From CAVRCT01 sp963719645 (GTDB taxonomy: Bacteria > Pseudomonadota > Gammaproteobacteria > DSM-16500): a DNA stretch of 64,000 nucleotides. The notes beneath the pieces were generated by a model that worked only from the letters and a program-made list of their open reading frames with translations, did not search any database and had not been told where the DNA came from. How positions within the stretch are numbered: position 1 is the stretch's first letter; every line of letters begins with the position of its first letter. The position numbers and the translations under genes were made by a program. Below, one piece after another: positions 10,631 to 18,519 of this stretch. Location: the NCBI GenBank assembly GCA_963719645.1, contig CAVRCT010000001.1, positions 248,001 to 312,000 on the forward strand, written 5' to 3'.

Positions 10631-12343
10631 TTATGTTGAAGAACCTGGGCTGGGTGGTCGAACGGGCGGGGAAAAAAATTTATCATTGAGAAAGTCAAGA
10701 ATTTCCTTTGGTAACGGGCGGCGCTCATCAGAGCACTTCAGAATAGCTAGACTTACTTCAGCAGCCGCTTTTTTAATTTGCTCTTTTGTTCCAAGTGAGA
10801 CTAAGTATTTCACCATGAGCAAATCAGGTTGTTTTTGATACTCTAAATAATGTGAAACAAGATCAACTGCATCAAAAGGTTCAGGTGAATGGGTATATAG
10901 CCAATGCATGCAGGCAATAGCAGGTTGCGGCTTCGTCATTTCTCGTATGAATAAGCGTAATATATCTTCTTGTGGAAGACTCTGATTAAGAAGCGTCACC
11001 ACGCGTTTTAGCAAAGCAAGGCTTCTTCTCATTATGATATTTTCGAACAACTCAAAACGAACATTGATATCGTTTTTCATTTCCAATAGTACACGAGGAT
11101 CACTTAAAAGATTAACTACAATGGTTTTGTCATTGCGTAACGCGTATCGGGCACGCAAAAAATCCATTTCTTCAACACACTTAGTACGAGGAGCCAATAA
11201 TTGAAGATAATGAACAATATCAATACGTCCCATCATTAAGGCTTCAGCAACGATGTGATTCGTAATAGGAAATTGATGTTTCCTGTGCAAATGAATAACG
11301 ACTTCTAACTGGCCAAAGGAAGTGGCTAGCAGTATTAAACGATCCTGAAGAAATGACTTTTGATTTGTAATATCGATAATCGCCATATTGTTTTTTTGTA
11401 GTTGAATAAAATCATTATTAGTAGTCGCCCATAAAAATTTTCTTAATAGATCTTTTAAATTATTTAATGACTCATCTGCTGGGGACCATTCCATTGCTTG
11501 CACAAGCGATTTATAAAATGCTTTGATTGAATCTTCAGCTGGAAGCGACAATAATGAAGCTGGAAGAGGCGGAAAAAGCACGCTAAACTGATGAATTTGA
11601 CTCTTCGATAAATATTTTTCTCTTGTCTCTTCTGTTAATTGTTCAGCCGCTTCATTTTCATCAGCGGCATCTTTTCGTATGGCTGCTCTGTAACGAGCAC
11701 GCCAAGGCGCTTCTTGGTGTTGAGCTTTGCTTTTATCAAGCGTTAAGTAAGCGTCTAACTTAGTTTCATCCAACATTTTTTGGTCGCTAAATCCTGCTAT
11801 CAACCAAGGAAACCTCTCTGAAAATCGCTGTAACCAAATATAATTTGCGCGCGGATGATTGAATAACTGGTTGGCACCTCGGGAGACTAATCCAAGTGTC
11901 GCAGCTTCTTGCGCATTTAAAAATTTGCTCACATTTATTTGCAGTTCGTCTGTCAAAGAGGTGAGCGACGTTGTTTGTTTGGTTTCAGTCGCCTCTTTTT
12001 TTGTTTTAGCTTTATTGACTGATTTGACATCACCTGCTTTCATATCTGCTGGATTGTATTCTTCAGTCACAGAAGCACCACGTTGAATGTCTGTCATCAA
12101 TTCTGCGACTCGCTTGCGAAACTTACCCGGCTTAAAATTTCCTTGTTCCACATTCACAACCGCAATCGCATCTCGACAGACATATAAAATATTTTCAATT
12201 GACATGGGTGGAGTGGCTTTCAATATTTTATCAAACTGTTTAATCAAATCTTTTTCAATTTGACTTAGAAAATAGAGGGCTTTAAGTTCTATAACGGCTT
12301 GTTTAACCACTTCTACTACTTCTTGATGACGTGGTGATGTCAT
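10631..12343 (-). CDS. F-box domain protein with ankyrin-like repeats, effector candidate
   Basis: A 570-residue soluble protein. Residues about 128-174 fit the F-box consensus: LTDELQINVSKFL, then LGLVSRGANQLF, then YIWLQRF, matching the LPxELxxxIxxFL...VSRxxxxL...W pattern. F-boxes bind Skp1 in eukaryotic SCF ubiquitin ligases; bacteria use them to redirect host ubiquitination (known in Legionella effectors). Residues about 1-100 are helical, 101-125 a Lys/Thr-rich linker, and about 340-395 contain helical repeats like degenerate ankyrins (LLATSFGQLEVVIHLHRKHQ, ALMMGRIDIVHYLQLLAP). The tail is Pro/Ser-rich. Start ATG with GAGAGA upstream. No signal peptide or membrane segment. The role as a secreted effector is inferred; no secretion genes are in this window. 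Confidence 0.75.
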   Translation of the reverse strand: MTSPRHQEVVEVVKQAVIELKALYFLSQIEKDLIKQFDKILKATPPMSIENILYVCRDAIAVVNVEQGNFKPGKFRKRVAELMTDIQRGASVTEEYNPADMKAGDVKSVNKAKTKKEATETKQTTSLTSLTDELQINVSKFLNAQEAATLGLVSRGANQLFNHPRANYIWLQRFSERFPWLIAGFSDQKMLDETKLDAYLTLDKSKAQHQEAPWRARYRAAIRKDAADENEAAEQLTEETREKYLSKSQIHQFSVLFPPLPASLLSLPAEDSIKAFYKSLVQAMEWSPADESLNNLKDLLRKFLWATTNNDFIQLQKNNMAIIDITNQKSFLQDRLILLATSFGQLEVVIHLHRKHQFPITNHIVAEALMMGRIDIVHYLQLLAPRTKCVEEMDFLRARYALRNDKTIVVNLLSDPRVLLEMKNDINVRFELFENIIMRRSLALLKRVVTLLNQSLPQEDILRLFIREMTKPQPAIACMHWLYTHSPEPFDAVDLVSHYLEYQKQPDLLMVKYLVSLGTKEQIKKAAAEVSLAILKCSDERRPLPKEILDFLNDKFFSPPVRPPSPGSST

Positions 12344-12373
12344 GGTTTTTTTCTCTCGTTTGGTGATTTAATT

Positions 12374-12379
12374 AGTATA
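12374..12379 (-). promoter_or_regulatory. Possible -10 box of the F-box gene
   Basis: TATACT on the minus strand, about 31 bases before the F-box start codon. No convincing -35 box at the right spacing was found, so this is tentative. Confidence 0.3.
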
Positions 12380-12455
12380 GCATAGACGACATAATCCTTG
12401 ATTTTTATCACAAACTTCTTACACTCAAGCAGTTATCTCTCTATTAGGACACCGC

Positions 12456-12932
12456 ATGGATCGCGCACAGCAACAGGGATTTACCTTGCTTGAGATGGTC
12501 ATCGTCATTATTGTCATCAGCTTACTTGCCGTTGGCACTTATCTGCAATGGCCTTCTGTCACTGTCAATTTGGGCGCAGAGGCTAATCAATTAGCGAGTG
12601 ACATTCGATTCACCCAAGCACTGTCTATGACTCATGGTCAACGTTATCGTTTAGTCATTACGGGCACCAATACTTATCAAATTACGAATGCGAGTGGCGC
12701 GGCGGTGACACAGGCCATGGGCAATACAACGTATACGCTGAATTCAGGGATTACATTTGGTACACTCACCAATTTACCGAATAATTTGATTGCTTTTGGC
12801 GGTCAAGGCACGCCTTATGTTGATACGGCGAACACGGTGTTATCAGCCACTGCCACGATTCCATTAACAGCAAGCGGTCAAACCAAGACACTGTCTATCA
12901 GTGCAAACACAGGGAATGTGCTTGTCTCATGA
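12456..12932 (+). CDS. mshC: MSHA-type minor pseudopilin, MshC/GspH-like
   Basis: A 158-residue type IV prepilin. The short leader ends in Gly before FTLLEMVIVIIVISLLAVG: the prepilin-peptidase site G/F with Glu at position +5, then the hydrophobic N-terminal helix. The Ile/Val-rich helix followed by a Ser/Thr/Gly/Asn-rich beta domain fits GspH/FimT/MshC minor pilins. AGGA lies 6 bases before the ATG. It is the first gene of the pilus locus and overlaps the next start by ATGA. In Vibrio MSHA loci mshC lies downstream of mshA; here the CDOP block comes first. Confidence 0.75.
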   Translation: MDRAQQQGFTLLEMVIVIIVISLLAVGTYLQWPSVTVNLGAEANQLASDIRFTQALSMTHGQRYRLVITGTNTYQITNASGAAVTQAMGNTTYTLNSGITFGTLTNLPNNLIAFGGQGTPYVDTANTVLSATATIPLTASGQTKTLSISANTGNVLVS

Positions 12933-13306
12933 AAAAAACAAGTGGGTTTACACTGATTGAAATTATTCTCTTTATTATTATCACGAGCTTGCTTGCCAGC
13001 GCGATTTTATTGGTGTTTGGCACGTCGTTGTTGAAACCGCCGAATTTGTTAGCCAATACCACGGCCAATCAAACGGCAAAAATGTGTATTGAATGGTTTT
13101 TAGGACAACGCCAATTAAATGGTTACAGTACGATTACGTGTCCGAGTACCACCGTGCCAACGTTTTGCACCGCGCCGAGTGGTTATACCGTTGCTGTTAA
13201 TATAACGTGTACGACGATTAACAGTGATGCAAATTACCAAACCATTACCGTCACCGTTAGCGGCAAGGGTGATGCCAGTTTAACGACACTGATTGCGAAT
13301 TATTAA
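12929..13306 (+). CDS. mshD: MSHA-type minor pseudopilin, MshD-like
   Basis: A 125-residue prepilin: MKKTSG/FTLIEIILFIIITSLLAS, with the peptidase site after Gly6 and Glu at +5. The globular part has four cysteines (CPST, FCTAPSG, ITCTT and one in KMCIEW) that could form disulfides. Assignment to MshD rests on position between MshC-like and MshO-like pilins and on size; sequence alone says only minor pilin. Its start overlaps the previous stop (ATGA), suggesting coupled translation. Acts as a minor subunit that primes or tips the pilus. Confidence 0.65.
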   Translation: MKKTSGFTLIEIILFIIITSLLASAILLVFGTSLLKPPNLLANTTANQTAKMCIEWFLGQRQLNGYSTITCPSTTVPTFCTAPSGYTVAVNITCTTINSDANYQTITVTVSGKGDASLTTLIANY

Positions 13307-13307
13307 G

Positions 13308-13781
13308 ATGAAAAAAAATGGTTTTACTTACATTGAATTGATTATTTCAATCGTGCTGATCGGCATCATTGCAGCGATTGCCAGTGAATTATTAGCCCAA
13401 GGGCTCAATGCATTTTTAACCACACAAAATATTACTGATGCAAATTGGCAAGGACAGTTGGCGATGGAGCGAATGATTCGCGATATTCGTGACATTCGCT
13501 CTGCAAGCGATGTCTCAACGAATACGGCGACCAGCTTAACGTTTGTGGATATGCTGGGTAACAGCATTGCTTATTCGCTGAGTGGCAGTAATCTGATGCG
13601 TAATTCAGATGTCTTAGCGCGTGGTGTGAGCGCGTTAGCATTTACGTATTATGATAACAATGGTGCAGTCGCTGGCAGCACGGCGACATTGCACTATATT
13701 AAAATCGGTCTCACCGTCTCGCAAAATAATACAAATTACACGCTGACCACCACCGCTTTTTTAAGGGATTTATCGACATGA
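13308..13781 (+). CDS. mshO: MSHA-type minor pseudopilin, MshO/GspJ-like
   Basis: A 157-residue prepilin starting at ATG 13308, one base after the mshD stop; a TTG upstream in frame lies inside mshD and is not used. The leader MKKNG/FTYIELIISIVLIGIIAAI shows the G/F processing site and Glu +5. The following AMERMIRDIRDIRSAS segment is typical of GspJ/PulJ/MshO pseudopilins. The rest is a beta-rich domain without cysteine. It overlaps the next gene by ATGA. Position in a C-D-O-P block supports MshO. Confidence 0.75.
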   Translation: MKKNGFTYIELIISIVLIGIIAAIASELLAQGLNAFLTTQNITDANWQGQLAMERMIRDIRDIRSASDVSTNTATSLTFVDMLGNSIAYSLSGSNLMRNSDVLARGVSALAFTYYDNNGAVAGSTATLHYIKIGLTVSQNNTNYTLTTTAFLRDLST

Positions 13782-15406
13782 TGCGGCACACTCAACAAGG
13801 ATTTCTCACGGTTGTCGCAATTATTTTTATTGTGATCATTGGTTTTTTAGGCGTCGCGATGGCATACATGATGTTTGGCAGTGCCAATGCAACCAATTAT
13901 TTTACTCAAGCAGAGAAAGCACTTTATGTGACAGATGCCGGGTTTGAAGAAACAGCGCATTTATTATTAAATCCACTTTTGACGGGTACAAATGCTCGCA
14001 TTAGTTGTGCGGCCATTACGGGTGATGCGAATTTAACAAACACAGCCGTTGGTTCAGGTACGTTTACCGCAACAACGGTTGCTAGCAATCCGGTGTCTGC
14101 TTTTTCAACCTTATCGAGTGCGCTCACCAGTGCTGCCACGACGATTGCAGTTGCAAGCACAGCGGGTTTTGCTGCTTCCGGTCGATTGATCATTGAGAGA
14201 GAAGTTATTAATTATGGTGCGATCTCAGGGAATTCTTTTGTTTCAGTCGTGCGGGGTGCAAATAGTTCGGTGGCAACACCTCATGCCAGTGGTGCATATG
14301 CTTCACAATTACAATGTATGGTGGATGTCAAAGCCGGAATTCCTAGTCTAGCGGCTGCGACTTATCAACGTGAAATCAATCAAGGTATTCCGCTGCAAGA
14401 AGGTTGGGCAGTTGGCAGTCTCTCAGGAGCCAATTTTGTTTTTACTCGTTGGAATCGGCCGACGGAAATTCAATGGAACAGTGTTTCTCTCAGCAGTGCA
14501 TCGGCAGAAAATTTGAATGGTATTTCGATGTTATCGAATGCAGAAGGCTGGGCGGTGGGCAATGGGAAAGGAACGAGTTTAACGTTACTGCATTGGACAG
14601 GTTCAAGTTGGGCGTCGGCTGCGTTGACAGGTTGTTCAGGTGAAAACTTAACAAGTGTTTCTGCCGTTTATTCAAAGGAAGCGTGGGCCACTGGCGCATC
14701 TTATTTTAGCAATTGCCTTTCGGGTGCAAAACGTTATGGCATTATGCATTGGAATGGCGCAAGTTGGACTGAACTAAGTAACACAACAACACCAAGCATT
14801 CCAGCGGATAACGTCAATAATCAAAATTTAAATTCTGTCATGGTGATTGATGCAACTCAGGGTGGCGCAGGCACACTTGGTTTTGCGGTCGGGAATGGCG
14901 GAATTATTTTGCAATACAATGGCACGACATGGGCAGCAGTCAGTAGTCCTACCACGCAAAATTTATTCGGTGTCTATATTATTTCGAGTAGCGAAGCGTG
15001 GGCAGTCGGTGCGGCTGGCACGATTATTAAATGGAATGGCACAACCTGGAGTACGGTGAGTTCACCGACGGCTACTCAATTAAATAGTATTTCTATGTTG
15101 GATTATTCAAACAGTGGTCATGCGGAAATCGGTTGGGCGGTGGGTAATGCTGGGGTGGCAGTGACGTATAATGGCACAAGTTGGAGTTCATTGAATACAG
15201 GCAGCGCAAATAATTTACTTGGGGTTGCGATGTTTTTTACCCATCCCAATCAAGATGTCTGGGCGGTGGGCGCGGCCGGTACGATCATGCATTATAACGG
15301 CACAGCTTGGGCTTCTGTCGCTTCGGGTGTGACACAAAGTTTAAATGCAATTTCATTGATTGCGCCACAGCAATATCCGTTTGCTTGGCGGGAAATATTT
15401 GCATAG
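13778..15406 (+). CDS. mshP: MshP-like minor pilin fused to a seven-repeat beta-propeller
   Basis: A 542-residue protein. Residues 1-60 are like MshP/PilX pilins: a short QQGF leader without the usual +5 Glu, a hydrophobic helix (VVAIIFIVIIGFLGVAMAYM), then AEKALYVTDAGFEETAHLLL. Residues about 105-180 form a small Thr/Ser/Ala-rich domain (TTIAVASTAGF then RLIIEREVINY). From about 205 to the end there are seven copies of a WAVG...G.I..WNGT.W motif, starting at residues 210, 258, 303, 369, 408, 453 and 495, which matches a seven-bladed propeller of YCF48/BNR type; the last SLNAISLIAP strand could close the ring. Normal MshP is about 150 residues, so the propeller is an added module. I infer an exposed pilus-tip adhesin. 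Its four-base overlap with mshO places it in the pilus operon. Confidence 0.75.
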   Translation: MMRHTQQGFLTVVAIIFIVIIGFLGVAMAYMMFGSANATNYFTQAEKALYVTDAGFEETAHLLLNPLLTGTNARISCAAITGDANLTNTAVGSGTFTATTVASNPVSAFSTLSSALTSAATTIAVASTAGFAASGRLIIEREVINYGAISGNSFVSVVRGANSSVATPHASGAYASQLQCMVDVKAGIPSLAAATYQREINQGIPLQEGWAVGSLSGANFVFTRWNRPTEIQWNSVSLSSASAENLNGISMLSNAEGWAVGNGKGTSLTLLHWTGSSWASAALTGCSGENLTSVSAVYSKEAWATGASYFSNCLSGAKRYGIMHWNGASWTELSNTTTPSIPADNVNNQNLNSVMVIDATQGGAGTLGFAVGNGGIILQYNGTTWAAVSSPTTQNLFGVYIISSSEAWAVGAAGTIIKWNGTTWSTVSSPTATQLNSISMLDYSNSGHAEIGWAVGNAGVAVTYNGTSWSSLNTGSANNLLGVAMFFTHPNQDVWAVGAAGTIMHYNGTAWASVASGVTQSLNAISLIAPQQYPFAWREIFA

Positions 15407-15425
15407 ACACTGTTGCAGACTGAAT

Positions 15426-15516
15426 CGCTTTTAAACTGAGCCGCGACCGTCAGGGAGCGATCACCGGCGGGGCCAGATATGCGACACTCCCTGACGGTCG
15501 CGGCTCTGTTTAAAAG
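15426..15516. repeat. REP-like family A palindrome
   Basis: One unit: GAGCCGCGACCGTCAGGGAG and its complement separated by about 30 bases. It lies in the 200-base gap between the propeller pilin gene and mshI, so it may separate the minor-pilin block from the assembly block. Confidence 0.85.
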
Positions 15517-15608
15517 CGACCGAGCGAGGATCGTATTTAAACTATAGATAAATTATCCATTTTGTTAGAAAATAGCCCGTCAATCATCACTGGTAAGGAT
15601 GCTGGGTT

Positions 15609-16619
15609 GTGTTAGCAAATACGATTGCAAAGGGAAGAGCGTGGTTCACTTCCAAGATGTTAGGTCATTCAAGCCAATCTGTACCGGAGGGGTTGTGTGT
15701 TATTAGTATCCACAACCAAGAAGTGATTCTGGCTTATGCGCGCCCTCAAGAAAAGCAAACCGAATTACAATTCATCGAATCCTTGCCATTCGGCAATATG
15801 CAATCCTTTATCGAAATTTTATCCGCTACAGTCAAACAACACCAATTAACCGGTGCAGAATGTGTTTGGATTTTACGACCTGAACAATATGAATTATTTT
15901 TATTGGATGCCTTACCGGTTCCTGAAAATGAGTTTCAAGCCGCTATTCGCTGGAAATTAAAAAGCATGTTGCATTATCCCATCGACGATTTAGTCGTGGA
16001 TCATTTTCCCATGCCCAGACAAAAAACCCATGATCCACACGACATGATCTCGGTGGTCGCTGCGCGAATTAGTTTTTTGCAGGAAATTGTCGATAAAATT
16101 AAAGCCTGTGGTTTGCGTTTAACATCGATTGATATTCAAGAATTGGCTCTGCGCAATATCACGTCGCTGTATGAAAACGATAGCAAAACCAGTGTCATGA
16201 TTTATTTACAAGAAGAGCGCAGTGAACTGATTATTACCCGAGAAAAAACGATTTATTTCCAACGCCAACTGGATATTTCGTTGTCGCAAATGACACAGAC
16301 TATTCATCCCGATTTTGATAAAGAACCTCATCCGTATTTAGATAAAGCAGCGTTGGATTTGCAACGTTCGTTTGATTACTATCAGAGTCAATGGCGCCAA
16401 CCCGCACCTGCACGTATTTTATTAGCGACAACAGGTTTTTCAGCCACGGATATTGCAAAATATTTATCGTATCGATTAGCTATGCCCTTTGATGTGTTTG
16501 ATTTGCAAACAGTGATGCCGTGTCCTGCAGGACTGAGCATCGAGTTACAAGGTCGTAATTTACCCTTAATTGGTGGCATTTTAAGAGAGCAGGGTGAGCA
16601 ACATGCAACAATCAATTAA
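15609..16619 (+). CDS. mshI: MSHA biogenesis protein MshI (PilM-like)
   Basis: A 336-residue actin-like assembly protein of the PilM/MshI type, expected at the cytoplasmic face of the inner membrane and to bind the PilN-like partner. Typical segments are FIESLPFG near the N-terminus, LDALPVPENEFQAAIRWKLK (the family's motif for control of the ATPase-like subdomain) and the helix KAALDLQRSFDYYQSQW, then GGILREQ at the end. GTG start with AAGGATG upstream; an ATG 16 codons in is possible. It overlaps the following gene by 17 bases. Its upstream gap carries a REP palindrome. Confidence 0.85.
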   Translation: MLANTIAKGRAWFTSKMLGHSSQSVPEGLCVISIHNQEVILAYARPQEKQTELQFIESLPFGNMQSFIEILSATVKQHQLTGAECVWILRPEQYELFLLDALPVPENEFQAAIRWKLKSMLHYPIDDLVVDHFPMPRQKTHDPHDMISVVAARISFLQEIVDKIKACGLRLTSIDIQELALRNITSLYENDSKTSVMIYLQEERSELIITREKTIYFQRQLDISLSQMTQTIHPDFDKEPHPYLDKAALDLQRSFDYYQSQWRQPAPARILLATTGFSATDIAKYLSYRLAMPFDVFDLQTVMPCPAGLSIELQGRNLPLIGGILREQGEQHATIN

Positions 16620-17184
16620 TTTATACGCGTTGTTGCCGCGACATGCGAAATTTGCATTGACGTATGATCAAATGATTTCTATTTATTGTGTTTTTATCGC
16701 ATTTTTACTGATGGCTTCACTGAGCACGCTCTGGCAACAACATGAGAAAAAAATCCAGTTAACCACTAAAACAATTGAACTGGAACAAACTCAACAACAA
16801 TTTGCGGATTTGCTGAGTCGATATCCGACATTGAATCCAAGCGATTTGGATGTTTCATTAAAATCTCTCGAACAAGGCTTGGCGATCAAAACAAAAATGG
16901 TTGCGCTCTTATCGCAATCACAAGGATTTTCTGATTACTTAACCGCGTTGGGCAAAGCCATTGTTCCTGGTGTTTGGCTGACCGAAATCAATGTCTCTGG
17001 TGTCACAATTGTGATAAAAGGGAATGCACTGCGTTCAAGCGCCGTGCAAGAATTCATTCAACAAATGAAAACACAACCTATTTTTGCAGGCATTCCCATC
17101 ACGTTGCAGGATTTGTCAGAAATAAATGACAAAGCAACTGGCAATGAAATATTAACGTTTACACTATCGACCAAGGTCGCTTAA
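16603..17184 (+). CDS. PilN-like pilus assembly protein
   Basis: A 193-residue bitopic protein. It starts MQQSINLY, the family's cytoplasmic INLY motif that PilN uses to bind PilM-type proteins, then has one transmembrane helix (about 28-47), a coiled segment, and a small periplasmic ferredoxin-like domain (GVWLTEINVSGVTIVIKG). I use the ATG at 16603; an in-frame GTG is three codons earlier. In MSHA systems this protein is sometimes called MshI2. It sits directly between mshI and mshJ with short or overlapping junctions. Confidence 0.8.
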   Translation: MQQSINLYALLPRHAKFALTYDQMISIYCVFIAFLLMASLSTLWQQHEKKIQLTTKTIELEQTQQQFADLLSRYPTLNPSDLDVSLKSLEQGLAIKTKMVALLSQSQGFSDYLTALGKAIVPGVWLTEINVSGVTIVIKGNALRSSAVQEFIQQMKTQPIFAGIPITLQDLSEINDKATGNEILTFTLSTKVA

Positions 17185-17186
17185 CG

Positions 17187-17840
17187 ATGCAAGCCCGAAT
17201 TGAATTAATGAAAAATTGGTTGCAATCACGCGATAGACGCGAACGCATTGTATTGTTGTGCTTATCCATCGCATTCACTTATTTTGTTTGGAAATTTTTG
17301 ATTGGAAATAAATTAAAACATGATTTAACGACGATGAATGAAAATATTGCCACGGCTCAAACGACGATTGATGGGATCAAATTACAACGCCAATCAGTTT
17401 TGAATATTGTTCAACAAGGTTCTTATACTGAAAAATTACACCAACAATCTTTCTTATCCAGCAAGTCACAAAATTTCAAACAGCAACTCACTCAAATGAT
17501 TGCAACAGTGGTATCACCTCGCACGTTGCCCAGTGTCACCGCGGATATTTTGAATCAACAGCAAGGCATTACGCTGATCGAATTAAAAGATTTGCCACCT
17601 TCGCCCTGGATGCCTGCTGATTTGCTAGGCTTGTCCTTGCCGCCGGAAGCCAAAGAACTTTATAAATTTTCATTATTGATGGAGTTTCATAGTGATTATT
17701 TTAATACGATAAATTATTTAGCGCGCTTAGAAAAATTGCCCTGGCATTTGTATTGGGAAAATTTAACTTATAAAGTGACTAACTATCCCATGGCGGATGT
17801 GAGTATTCAATTTTATGTGCTGAGTCATCAAGCAGGGTGA
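17187..17840 (+). CDS. mshJ: MSHA biogenesis protein MshJ (PilO-like)
   Basis: A 217-residue bitopic inner-membrane protein: cytoplasmic N-terminus with SRDRRERIVLLCL, one transmembrane helix (about 22-40), a coiled-coil (about 43-80) and a periplasmic domain ending FQFYVLSHQ-like beta strands (VSIQFYVLSHQAG). This is the PilO/GspM/MshJ layout that pairs with PilN to form the alignment complex. Two bases separate it from the previous gene. Confidence 0.78.
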   Translation: MQARIELMKNWLQSRDRRERIVLLCLSIAFTYFVWKFLIGNKLKHDLTTMNENIATAQTTIDGIKLQRQSVLNIVQQGSYTEKLHQQSFLSSKSQNFKQQLTQMIATVVSPRTLPSVTADILNQQQGITLIELKDLPPSPWMPADLLGLSLPPEAKELYKFSLLMEFHSDYFNTINYLARLEKLPWHLYWENLTYKVTNYPMADVSIQFYVLSHQAG

Positions 17841-18024
17841 TGGATGAGAAAAATGATTTTTTGGAATAACTCACAGACGTTGCTTCAGGCACTGGATCCT
17901 GCGTTAAAAGCTGCGCGGGACGACAAGCTTGTGTCTTCACGTGCAGCTTTTAGCGCGGAATTGAGTGCTTTGGAAAACACCCCCCTTCCTTCCATAGGCT
18001 TCAACCTAAGTAAATTTAGCTTAG

Positions 18025-18164
18025 AACGCCTTCACCCGCAGGGGGAAGGTGGCCGACAGGCCGGATGGGGGGATCAAAATAATATTTTAAACCATAGCTT
18101 TCTTGCATTTTTTTATCCCCCCATCCGGCCTGTCGGCCACCTTCCCCCTGCGGGTGAAGGCGTT
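18025..18164. repeat. Perfect 50-bp inverted repeat, 40-bp loop (family G)
   Basis: The left arm 18025-18074 (starting AACGCCTTCACCCGCAGGGG) is exactly complementary to the right arm 18115-18164. The element is inserted between mshJ and the signal peptide of mshK, and lengthens an open frame that starts at 17844. Related words (GCCTTCACCC) recur near 47245. Confidence 0.92.
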
Positions 18165-18209
18165 ACTAAGCAAAGTTTTCTTAATACGCGGGATAATGCT
18201 CTTAACCGA

Positions 18210-18509
18210 ATGATTACTTTTTTTCTGACTTTATTCATATCCTATTTACCCACTGCCATGGCAGTCACGATCCAAGATCCAACACGCCCTGCGTTGTTTA
18301 AAGAGCATACGATTGACTCTGGTCAATTAACATTAACCGCTATTCTGATTTCTTCCGATCGCAAAATTGCCATGATTAATGGCAAATTATTAAAAATAGG
18401 GGATGAAGTCGGTGGTTACAAAGTCAATGCAATTGATTCCAATACCGTGCAACTTGAAGGGATCAGCGGCACGATAACATTATATTTAGTTAATTCGATC
18501 AAGCATTAA
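18210..18509 (+). CDS. mshK: MSHA biogenesis protein MshK (PilP-like)
   Basis: About 99 residues from the ATG at 18210: a signal peptide (MITFFLTLFISYLPTAMA), then IQDPTRPALF, the DPTRP motif of MshK/PilP proteins, and a small beta domain (KIAMINGKLLKIGDEVGGY) typical of the secretin-binding HR domain. It should work in the periplasm with the MshL secretin. The frame is open upstream to 17844, giving 221 residues, but that part spans the perfect inverted repeat and would bury the signal peptide, so I chose the internal ATG. The ribosome site there is weak, so the longer form cannot be excluded. Confidence 0.7.
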   Translation: MITFFLTLFISYLPTAMAVTIQDPTRPALFKEHTIDSGQLTLTAILISSDRKIAMINGKLLKIGDEVGGYKVNAIDSNTVQLEGISGTITLYLVNSIKH

Positions 18510-18519
18510 AAGGATTGTT

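Noticed and set aside
17844..18209. N-terminal extension of MshK by 122 residues
   Set aside because: It runs through a perfect inverted repeat and would place the signal peptide in the middle of the protein; kept only as an alternative.
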